In this document: in pieces, positions 34,651-44,492 of the stretch
Layout: the number at the start of each line of letters is the position of its first letter
Numbering within the stretch: position 1 is the first letter of the stretch
NCBI RefSeq assembly: GCF_021155765.1
Contig: NC_060108.1
Coordinates: forward strand, 12,435,425-12,499,424
Length of the DNA stretch: 64,000 bases
From: Diprion similis
Lineage: Eukaryota; Arthropoda; Insecta; Hymenoptera; Diprionidae
Reading direction: 5' to 3'
The notes under the pieces: generated by a model
Database searches by the model: none
Told to the model about the DNA's origin: nothing
What the model saw: the letters and a program-made list of their open reading frames with translations, nothing else
Translations under genes and position numbers: made by a program

Positions 34651-34750
34651 TTTTAGCACAAAATCAACGCGATATTATATATACTTCCACTATATAACAG
34701 CCAAGAGTAAACGTTGGGTATGACTGTACCGACTCAGGACTGGTTTCGCT

Positions 34751-34758
34751 TATTTATA
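34751..34758 (-). promoter_or_regulatory. TATA box of the 33195-34650 gene
   Basis: TATAAATA on the minus strand, about 100 bases before the start codon. Confidence 0.55.
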
Positions 34759-35398
34759 GTAAATTTCTGGCATTTAATTCGCTGTATATCGCGAACTCTT
34801 ATACATATTTGCATATCAATAGATATAACGGCAAATAGCCGAATATCGTAGGCGAGATAATTATATTTACTTTATACAACACAGTCTACAGGTGGGACTT
34901 CCTCAGTTTCGTTAAAAACAAAATTCGTTTTCCATGTCTTTCCCACCAAATGTCGCGAATTACGAATTATGACCATCGTCGCCGGTTCAACCTCCCATTA
35001 ATATGCTGCTGGTCAAGTCTTCAATGATAAAGTGATACCAGTCTAGGTGAGCCGACACGCAGTTCAGGGAAAGTAAGTATTTTTAGCTACAATGATTATA
35101 TCCAATGGACTGGAGTTGGTCCCGATCAATTCTAAGCAAAAATATGAGAAGATTCTTGAAAAATTCATGTGTTTTTAGAAAAATCAGCGAATTCATTTTA
35201 CATAACATAAAAAAAAAAAAAAAGTTTCCCTGAAGATTAGCTAAACAATGTTTTGTTTAAAAAATTTATCGATAACTTTTTGGTATTACTATTATTCAAA
35301 TTTAATTTTCATATCGTCTTTATTGTCGTTGATTTTTTTTCAGAGTTTTATCATCGTCACACACTTATGCAAACACTAACTAAACTCTTATAGATGGA

Positions 35399-35433
35399 GG
35401 TTAGGTTAGGTTAGGTTAGGTTAAGTTAGGTTA
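35399..35433. repeat. Interstitial (TTAGG)n telomere-type repeat
   Basis: Four exact TTAGG units from 35401, then ttaag and ttagg. TTAGG is the usual insect telomere unit. The tract is too short to be a telomere. Confidence 0.85.
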
Positions 35434-35698
35434 TTTCAGGCTAGCTTCCATTCCAGTAATGAGACTTATAAAAAGTATCGTATGTGGTATAGATATTCAA
35501 CGTCCATTTTTATTTATAATATTTCCTCTTTTCTTAATTTCCAAGATTGCGAGTTTTTCAAATTTATGAGACAATATGCAGTATAATTACTGCAGGAAAA
35601 TAGGTAGAAGCTAATCGTAAGACGTGTCCAGGATTCTTATAATTTACGAATCGCCATTTCCGTCCGAGAAGAGTCAGGGCCGAAGTTATAATCGCACT

Positions 35699-37411
35699 TT
35701 ATCTCCTGCCGAGTCCACCCAGCAGCCCTGATAGTCCTGAGAGTCCGCCGCTTCCCAGGATCCCGCTGCCTCCAATTCCTTGTCCTCCAAGTCCACCGAT
35801 TCCGCCATTTCCGCCTCCTTGTTGCCCTCCTCCTTGGCCACCTCCATTGCCCGAACCTCCACCGCCATTTCCGCCGTTATTGCCGCCATTTTGAGCTAAG
35901 GATAAAAAGATGAAGGCCACGTCAATTTTGAGTTGGAGATTTATTATTATCAAATAATTGCTTCTTCCGATACCGATATTTCAAAATTAGGGTATCAGTC
36001 GATAATTAATCCGATTCCTAGTTGCAGATTATTATAGATATCTCAACTATTTTCGTTTTTTACCATAAACACAAAATATGGTTTCGGATACCAAATGAAA
36101 ACTATTTTAGTACAGCTTGTAGTAGCGGCAAGCAAACAATCTAATGTTATTATATTGTTATGTGATACTTTTCTTTACGACAATGCTTACTTGTAGTAGG
36201 TACTTTACTTTCTTTTAGCTACTGCGATAATTTTATCTTTGTGCAAAAACCGTACAGAAACAGATTCAATATTACAATAACCGTAAAATGTAGCGTTAGC
36301 AACTATGATCACACTAAACATTCACTTGTTACAGATTTCCTTGTTATCGGAACAATATTTGATTCCTTATTATAATAAATTTATACATTTTACAAGAATT
36401 TTCTAGTAATTATATAATAAATGAAATTTTTTCCAGTGCATACGCTTGATAATCAATTACGTATCATTCTCGTGTGGATTCGGTAATCCGAGATAAGCAC
36501 CAAAACTTTTACTACCATTGAAAAAAAAACTGAGATGAGAAGGATCAGCGACGGGTTCTGTAACGAGTGTTAAATATCGATGATAAGGATCTTCAGCTTG
36601 TAGAAGATCTCGAGTGGCTCGACCGCTACCGGCTGTATAAAAATTGGACAAGTAACCACGAAATAGAATTCAGTATGAAAACTGCGCAACGAAACTTGAT
36701 TGAAATTACTAAATAACCGTGAGACATAAAAATGGAGGAAGAAGATCCAAATGATAGAGACGAGGAAGAATCTCTTCGTGTATAAGCAGAATTGATGATC
36801 GAAATAATTCGCTGGACTAACTAATTATAGTCTCACTGCAACAGAAAACGTTTCACAAGCTTGGGCAAGTCGAGTTAACTTGTATCAATCTCGGTATTTG
36901 AATTATCAAAAATCTAGCCGTTGCAATAAATTTTTTCACCGCGATTATGTTAACACTTAAATATCGCTAGTTCAGCGAATAATTTTTTTCCATATCACAG
37001 AAGAAGTAAATATGTAATTGAAAAAATTTGTGTCATAGAAATTGTACAAATCGAGCTAAATTCTTCACCAAAATATTAAACCGATGCTTCACGACTGACA
37101 AGAAATTCCATTATAATCGACTCTCTCAATAAGGCCGCCCAGAGTCCATAACAGCTATATACGTTACTTTCTTCCAAAATTTCACTTTTATTGCCAGCCC
37201 TATTCAGAAAGTCTTTTTGACAATCAGCCGCCACTTTTTATTCGGGAAATATGGTTTTTCAAGCCCGTTCCAATCGAAACGGACGATTTAACAATAAACC
37301 AATATTCAATAATCGTTGAATACAATACAATAATTATCAATAAAACATACCCATCGCCGAAGAAGCGAAAAGCACGACGGTGAGCAAAAAAATGGCAATC
37401 ATCTTTGTCAT
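35699..37411 (-). CDS. Glycine-rich secreted protein G1
   Basis: Exon 1 37411-37351 is a signal peptide (MTKMIAIFLLTVVLFASSAM). Exon 2 35895-35699 gives the mature chain. The split codon G|CT makes Ala, so the predicted cleavage is SAMA|QNGG. The 85-residue product is almost pure Gly with Asn, Gln, Ser and Leu: first NGGNNGGNGG and GGGQQGGG, then more hydrophobic GGLGGQGIGG...SGLLGGLGRR. There are no cysteines. The basic RR end is unusual in the group. TATA box at 37499-37506. It is first of seven similar genes on this strand. The intron is about 1.45 kb, twice that of its neighbours, and contains a second candidate terminal exon (36632-36457). Likely an extracellular structural or antimicrobial-type protein; that role is inferred from composition only. 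Confidence 0.82.
36457..36632 (-). CDS. Alternative terminal exon inside G1, not glycine-rich
   Basis: A strong 3' splice site (tttttatacag) is followed in phase 1 by 57 codons: AGSGRATRDLLQAEDPYHRY, then LTLVTEPVADPSHLSFFFNG, SKSFGAYLGLPNPHENDT and TAA. The phase matches the G1 signal exon exactly, which would give SAMA|GSGRAT, and the distance (about 720 bp) equals the intron size in G2 and G3. No other signal exon was found between it and the G1 glycine exon. So it is either an alternative last exon of G1 or the sole coding exon, with the glycine exon spliced from elsewhere. No family recognised. Confidence 0.55.
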
Positions 37412-37498
37412 TTTGAAGTATGCAAATGCAATTCTGACAACACAGTTTTAGCAAACTGCTGAATATCCGTCTGACGATTTCTTCACGATCTATTCCAG

Positions 37499-37506
37499 CT
37501 TTTATA
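37499..37506 (-). promoter_or_regulatory. TATA box of G1
   Basis: TATAAAAG on the minus strand, about 88 bases before the start codon. The G-rich block seen before the box in G3-G6 is not evident here. Confidence 0.65.
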
Positions 37507-38589
37507 CTATTTCCCTCAAATTCGTTTCGCTATAGTTTGTTAGACCATCGGCATAAACTATTTTTATTCGACTTCCCTTCTCGTCAGTCCATTTCTCCCT
37601 TATACTCACGGTATTTTGTCAACAAGTTTTTACCCGGTTCCTGCCTTCTGCCAGCTCCGTTCTCCGGATGAATTATTATATAAATACGTGCGGGGAATCC
37701 CCGATTTAATTGTATCTGCTTCTTGTAACCTTGATTTCCAGTCGAGCCGAACGACGGATCGTCGATCGACTGGAACAAAATCTAATACCTACTCACGACG
37801 TAGTTGGTGTGATGTTAAGTGAATGTATCCTGACTGACTGAGAGATGAATTATCGCAGATTGTAAGGTTTTAATCAACGAATCAACGCTAAATCCTTTAA
37901 AATTGTTTTTCATCAGATTATTTTCGAAAAACTGGAACAGAAGGTTGAATTGCAATTCTGTTTTAAAGTCGTTTCGATACGATTTGTTTTCAACTAATTG
38001 CGTCACGTTTATGAACGTATTTGATTGCACTGAAAACTGAGTAAAAAATCTGAAACTGACAGGACTTGGCAGCCAAATGAAAAATTTCTGGAAATATGAA
38101 ATTTATGAATTACAAAAAAAAAAGTATATTATAAACTGGGAAACAAATAATTGTTTATTTAAAAGAAATATACGTTCGGCGCTATAACATTGAAAATCGA
38201 TTTATTTCCGGTAGAACCGAACATTCGAATTAAGCAGGACATGGCAATTTTTCATGCTCATCATTTCCTTGTAAAATCTCATAAGTTTTAGATATTTTCG
38301 TCGATCCGTTTCCGAGATCATTGTGGGAGGTTGTCGGACAGACCGAGATTTTTCAAAAAACTTGATTTCGGATTCTAGAGGTTAGAAAACGTAAAGATTC
38401 GTTGAAATTAAAAAAAGCGATTTTCGATTAAAGCCAATACTCTACTTATATTACGAAACCTGATGAAAAGCAAAAAGTTTCCTCTGTAACAGTTACTAGA
38501 AAATTTTAATGCAGGTGTATCAAATATATTTCGAAACGGTGTAATTTTATTCTACAAACGGCCACCGATTTAATTCAGCGAAATATATA
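37507..38589. other. Intergenic, no gene seen
   Basis: Overlapping 60-70 codon frames on both strands near 37600-37800 have no motif. AT-rich beyond that. Confidence 0.45.
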
Positions 38590-39079
38590 CGATTTCCAGG
38601 ATCTCGCCTATTCGCAGCGGTTTTGAATACCAAATTCTCGCAGGATTACGGAAAAAATAATTTAAAGTATCCCACCTGTGCACAAAGTTGTTAAAAATTG
38701 ATTTTAATACCAAAAAATTAAGGAAATTTGATTTTTTCAATATGGAATACCAGGCTTGCTTGTTATTATAATTTTTCGTTTACGAGACGTACTCGCTAAA
38801 CGTTTACGTGCCCTTAGTGAGCCCGTGGTCGTATTTTATTTTTTATTTAAGGATGTATGTGGGACACTTTCCAGCTAAAAATTGTATTTGATCAGAGTTT
38901 TTGAACTTCGCGATTTAATAAAAATGTGAAAAAATTCAAAAACATTTGGCATGCTATAATCGATAATTATTAACATTCATATTACTTTGTGCACAGGGAT
39001 TTTTTAAATTATATTTTCCGAAATCCTGAGGAAATTTACTATCCGAAACCGCTGTGAATAGGCGAGATCCCGGAAATCG
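38590..39079. mobile_element. Degenerate inverted-repeat element
   Basis: The left arm 38590-38687 (cgatttccaggatctcgcc...gtgcacaaag) is inverted at 38995-39079 (ctttgtgcacagg...ggcgagatcccggaaatcg), with roughly 80 per cent identity by eye and about 300 bp between. No transposase frame. An old MITE or foldback remnant. Confidence 0.65.
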
Positions 39080-40151
39080 TAAAATTACTTATTTTTCTAA
39101 TTAAAAAGGAAATCAGGAGGCTGTCGGACTTGGAATAAAATTCTAAAAAAATTAGAGACATTTTTTTTCTAGATTTGGGCGATCTACGACCATCCAACAT
39201 TGAAATTTAAAAAAAAAAACCATTTAAAACTCAGTGTACGCATATTTACAACTGACACGTAAATTGAAAAGCAGGTACTTTCGTCATGAAAATTTTTGTG
39301 ACACTGATCTGCTTCTAGTATCTAAATTCAGAATGGTCGTAATTAGGAACTTTGGCTTTTTAGCAGAGAAATTCGTGTGAATTTCTTGCGACTGCGCAAA
39401 TTTTTTACCAGAAGAGTGAAACGCTGGGACTGAAAGGCTTTCGACCAGAAGAGATGTGATTCAAGAAACAGGATTTTATCAATCGAAAAATTTATTACCA
39501 AACCGGTTATTCCCGGGAAAACCTTCAAATAATCATGTGTCCTTCCTCTGGTATATACGCTGCGCAATATAGCAATTATAAAAATAAATAAAACACATCA
39601 CATGGGACCGAGTCTTGGTGGAATTTTGCGTAAGAATGTTTTGTATAAAAAAAGCGTCAAAAATGTCGTATAAAAAAACTACAGTATGAATCTTAACTAC
39701 CTAAAAATCGTTTATTAACATTCATTAAAGGTACGAAGTAGTTTCTCCATTTTTAACGCTTATCTTTCTTCAGTTTATAATTTTTGTTGCAAGTACGGCA
39801 ATAAATATATCCACCGTATTTATAAAAGAAGCTATATCATCAATCATGGTAAGTATATACAGAACACGTAACTTACACGTGAAATAAACTTTTCCTGATT
39901 CTGTTTTTCCATTTATTAAGTTGTCTTACATTTTTGATATTTATGTTGCATTGCGAATACAGTGAAGATTAATAATATAAAATAATAATAATACATTGAA
40001 AATAATAATATTATGCAGAAACTGAGGTGAAATATTTGAAGAATTATTTTCATCCTTAAATCCTTATTCTTGCAGGAGTCCTTTTTATTCTTAGGTCTTC
40101 ATCAGCTTCTCAAGGAGAAACCTTGACGGCGACGTCGTTGCAACTGTGGAT
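39080..40151. other. Intergenic 3' flank of G2
   Basis: AT-rich, including ataata low-complexity DNA near 39970-40015. No gene supported. Confidence 0.45.
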
Positions 40152-41135
40152 TCATTTTCTGCCAATTCCACCGCCGAATCCTTCCTCCACAAATCCTTCA
40201 TCGAGAAATCCTGGACCGCCTCTACCTCCACCTCCACCTCCACCACCGCCGAATCCACCAGGTCCTCCTCCCCCTGGACCTCCGAATCCAGGTCCTCCAC
40301 CCCCACCGCCAAATCCTCCAGGTCCACCGCCGCCTTGGGCTAAGGATCGGAAAAAAACTTGATTATAAATAATGGTTTCGACAAAGAGTAAGGTGCTGAA
40401 TGAGAAATGGTGAGCACGTCAAGTGCTGGCAGTTTTCGACGTTTTTATGGGCCTACAAGCCGTGGGAAAGCATTAATCATATGCGATATGCAGAAACTAC
40501 AAACGAGCTATAGAGCATTGACTCACAGCGATCAATCATTTGTAGAATCTGAAATAGCGGATCGATATTTGCGATGTGAGCTGCATGGGATTACGATTAT
40601 TATTATTGGAAAAAGACAAAAAAAAATAATCTAGTGATTAATCAATGAGCTTAAAATTATTCAAGTTCAAAGATGAGGGTTAAATACTTGTTTCTAAACC
40701 AATTGCTAAGAGAAGTGGAAACACAGATGGAGATTGAAATTCGCAGTTAAAACTGCGTCACATAATAGCTTGAATAAAATTTGGAAATTGTTGAGAAGCT
40801 GCTCAAATGAAAACGTTTAATCGAAGGAGAACATCAAAATCAAAATGGCAGTAGACAATATCCAGATCAGTAACCGTTAGAACTATTTTCTTGAAATTGA
40901 AATTTATGAGGTTTCATTGAATCCAACAGTCTAAAAACTTAATTGATATTCCTGATTTGAATACCTACCTAAATTATTTATGAACCAATATTTCATCTAA
41001 GTAAAATCAGGAAGATTAAAGAATCTTATTTTTTCACCTAACGAATGATCGATAAAGACGATTTAGGCACTCACCCATCGCCGATGGTGCGATTAGAGCG
41101 ACTGCAAGCAGAAAGATCGTGATCATCTTGAGCAT
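40152..41135 (-). CDS. Gly/Pro-rich secreted protein G2
   Basis: Exon 1 41135-41075: signal peptide MLKMITIFLLAVALIAPSAM. Exon 2 40339-40152. The split codon G|CC gives Ala, so cleavage is SAMA|QGGG. The 82-residue product carries GGPGGFGGGG-type repeats, then a short acidic, non-repetitive segment (FLDEGFVEEGFGGGIGRK). Proline and phenylalanine set it apart from G1. The intron is about 735 bp. TATA box at 41219-41226. The other frames through this exon, including a proline-rich antisense one, are shadows of the GGN codons. Confidence 0.85.
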
Positions 41136-41218
41136 GTTGAAATCGTCGATATATACCGATGCGAGGGAAGTTTTGGCGAACCGATTCGATCGAATGATCT
41201 TCAGTCGCTCTATTTCGA

Positions 41219-41226
41219 CTTTTATA
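41219..41226 (-). promoter_or_regulatory. TATA box of G2
   Basis: TATAAAAG on the minus strand, about 84 bases before the start codon. Confidence 0.65.
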
Positions 41227-41813
41227 CAATCCATCACTCCTCATATAACCCATTGTCAATTCGTTACGCGGTTACGTTGTACACACTGTTAGTTTTCTTT
41301 TTCCACCTGTTCCACCTTTTTTCCATGTCACTTTTTGTAAGCCTAGCTATTGATACGTCTCTGCCACGTGACTTGTTAAATAAATTAAACTCGACCAGGG
41401 ATTCCAGGTTCGATTGTCTTCTTGGCTTTGGTTTCTATTAGAGCTAAATTCAACGTTGATCATCGATAAGGTGAAGAAAATACGCAAACCGGAAGTAAAA
41501 AGTAGAGTCAGAGTATTCTGGCTGTCTGAAATCCCAATCTAGATATCTCTTGAGAGAATATTTGTAAAACGATTCGACAATCAGCATGATGTGGTATCCA
41601 ATTTGTAACAGTTTCAACGCTCCTTTCAACAATTGAAAACACTAAACAAATTTTCTTTCAAAACTACTTCGACTCAGTTTGTCACGAGGAAATCGTAGCA
41701 TGTAATCGAATCATTTTGAGGATAGTTTGCACTTCGAGTTCACGATTGACTCTTGCTGTTTACCTGAGAATTTTCTGACTGGCGTAAATCTGATAGTAAA
41801 GTTCTTCGTAACA

Positions 41814-42222
41814 ATGAATAGCATTGAGGATTGAAGTTCGTGACCGGAGTTTTGATTAATGAAAAATTCGTCGATTTTTGGCCAGAGAGACATTTTCTTT
41901 ATTTGCGCAGAAAACTTATTTTTGCAACGTTTCGATGGGGACCCCCATCGTCATCAGGCTACTGTGTGTATACAAAGAAAAAACAAAATTGCTTGATGTT
42001 GCTTGTCTTTGTGTTATTATCTATGAGATATATATTAGTTAATAGATACTAACACAAAGACAAGCAACATCAAGCAATTTTGTTCTTTCTTTGTATACAC
42101 ACAGTAGCCTGATGACGATGGGGGTCCCCATCGAAACGTTGCAAAAATAAGTTTTCTGCGCAAATAAAGAAAATGTCTCTCTGGCCAAAAATCGACGAAT
42201 TTTTCATTAATGAATAGCATTG
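41814..42222. mobile_element. Near-perfect palindrome flanked by a 14-bp direct repeat
   Basis: Arms 41855-42016 and 42050-42211 (162 bp each) are reverse complements with about one mismatch, around a 33-base spacer. aatgaatagcattg occurs at 41814-41827 and again at 42209-42222, like a target-site duplication. The arms contain an internal stem, gatgggg..ccccatc, set between ctgatga and gaaac. The two facing frames (73 and 63 codons) are the same sequence read from both arms, not genes. Likely a recent foldback or MITE insertion, or an assembly artefact. Confidence 0.8.
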
Positions 42223-43271
42223 TCAATGACCCTGTAATTTCACGTTACACTCAAATTGCTATTTTAGCGATCACCGTATTAATCAAAGGAATCTATTCAC
42301 GCGAAAAACAGCTGTCCTCCAGGTAGAAAGGATAGCACAAAGCGGTACCTGCCTCGCTAATTAAGAGTTACGCAATCACTCGTACCTATAAGTATCACGT
42401 CATCTGATACAGTATCGTTCTAATGCTCCTTTCTAATCCCTTCCATAAAAATTTTGTACATCCGGAAATGACACAAACTATTCTTTCTTGACGACATGTT
42501 TCCAAATTATGCATTACTCAGCACTGAAGAACAAGGAAACTACTGTGTGATCTTATGAAATTGTAACAAATTTCATCGCCCAAGCTTCACGGTCAGGATA
42601 AGATACTGATATCGTTTCTTACCTGATTTCCTAATTCTTAAATGTTGTCTACTTACGACAGGATGTAATAAAGAGACGATTGTGGGTGGAATTCCACAGG
42701 GTATGGACTTGACTTTGACCATGGATCAAGAGACCCGGATCGCCGCGGGTAAAAATCTGTGAAGCCATGCTTAAGCCAGGCAATGTAAGGCTAAATCCGA
42801 TGCTGACGTAAGTGATGAAAAAATGCTTACTTAATCATTTCGGTCAACAGCCGAGTGATGTGACTATAGTTTTGTTTGAATAATTTGTAAGAATGCATAA
42901 GACATATGGATTCACAAAATTGGTATTAAGTAAAACCATCTCTATGCTTTTTTTCTGATCAAATCGATCCTGTGCGCTGAAAAGTTAATTAAAAATGAGC
43001 CCCAGGCAACGAAAAAAGGAAAGGAAAAACACGTGGGAGGATGGATTGCATTATCTGATCTATCCATTTTGTTTGTTTCAAGTTTATTAGCGTGATAAGA
43101 AAAACAAAACATCCAATATAAACATCTGCAGAAGATTAGATTTCTTCAGGTTCTAATCATACTTCCGCTTTGACTATTTCCTTACGAACTATCCAGAATC
43201 CGCCATTGCTTCCACGTAATACTGACGATCCTCCACCTTAGCGTTGGCTAAATCCTGCGATCCACGTCTTA
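42223..43271. other. Intergenic 3' flank of G3
   Basis: No gene seen. 42680-42790 is a little richer in G+C and may be an old insertion. Confidence 0.4.
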
Positions 43272-44366
43272 CTACTGTCCGAATCCTGACGATCCTCCAC
43301 GCTGCAGTTGACCAAATCCTGACTGTCCACCGCCTTGTTGCCCTCCAAATCCTGACGATCCTGACGATCCTCCTCGCTGCCCACCGAATCCTGATGATCC
43401 TCCCTGTTGCTGTTGACCGAATCCTGACTGTCCACCGCCTTGTTGCCCTCTAAATCCTGACGATCCTCCTTGCTGCCCACCGAGTCCTGATGATCCTCCC
43501 TGTTGCTGTTGACCGAATCCTGACTGTCCACCGCCTTGTTGTCCTCCAAATCCTGACGATCCTCCTTGATTGCCGCCACCAAATTGGGCTGAAATTTGAC
43601 AAAGATTTGTTAGCGAGTACTTTCGAAAGCAAGGAAAAACGATTTTTGTAGAGAAGCAATTGATCAGTTTTCGTGGAACGTACGTAACGGAATTGCATCT
43701 TCTGCCACAGTAACATACTTTTCTGTGGCAGAAGCTTTGTCTGTTCTTTAAATCAAGAAATTAATAGAAAACATATATTTAATATTCATAAATTACATTT
43801 TGAAAGCGATTTTCTGTCATTTTTCACCCAACGGCAATGTTATTGGGTTAAATTATCCTTTGCTCTAAACAAAGATGGGTTATAAGATACTCAATTTCTG
43901 GTTACTCTGCTATTTTTAACAAAACGCCACTTTTATAAAACTCCGTATTCGCAATGCGGTTTTCAATCTATTCAATAATACAATTCATTTCTAAACTTCG
44001 ACTATGAGCGAGTTTAAACACAAATTTTTACCATTTGATACAATTTATTCTTTAAAAATCCATGATATAAACTAAACGCAGCTCAGTATGCAGCTTGTGT
44101 TCATAACCCTTTGATTAAAATATATAATGAATACGACACCAAACTGGTCCACGAAGCAAAATATCATGCAAAGAATCTAAAAATATCTTTTCACAATAAT
44201 GATCAACCATCATGGTGTGAAATTTATTTATTTTCCTTTCAATGGATCACTTGATGCACTCGCATTATAACATTAGCAGCTGAATAAAGTATCAATTTTT
44301 TCAAAACTTACGCATTGCGGCAGCAATCAAGGTGATGGTAAGTAGAATGATTACAGTCTTGATCAT
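43272..44366 (-). CDS. Gly/Gln/Ser-rich secreted protein G3
   Basis: Exon 1 44366-44312: signal peptide MIKTVIILLTITLIAAAM. Exon 2 43588-43272. The split codon C|CC gives Pro, so the mature start is near MPQFGGG. The 123-residue product has about three copies of a module of some 30 residues (GGSSGFGGQQGGGQSGFGQ, then QQQ), ending SSGFGQ and TAG. Intron about 720 bp. The promoter has TATAAAAT preceded by ggaaggggc. Glutamine-rich Gly/Ser repeats suggest a self-associating extracellular protein. Confidence 0.88.
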
Positions 44367-44464
44367 TTTGAGAATATGAGGATCAACTACGCTTGCTTAA
44401 ACGGGACCAGCAATAATAGTTCACGTTGTGTCTTGATATAATAAAACTGAGCAGCGCGTCTCCG

Positions 44465-44492
44465 ATTTTATACTTATCTGTCTGCCCCTTCC
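44465..44492 (-). promoter_or_regulatory. Core promoter of G3: G-rich block plus TATA
   Basis: On the minus strand ggaaggggc is followed 11 bases later by TATAAAAT (44472-44465). The same block and spacing are seen in G4-G6. Confidence 0.7.

Noticed and set aside
40123-40362. Proline-rich plus-strand frame
   Set aside because: Complement of the G2 glycine codons; G2 itself has signal exon, splice sites and TATA box.
41831-42226. Two facing frames of 73 and 63 codons with the same peptide
   Set aside because: They are the two arms of a palindrome read on opposite strands.
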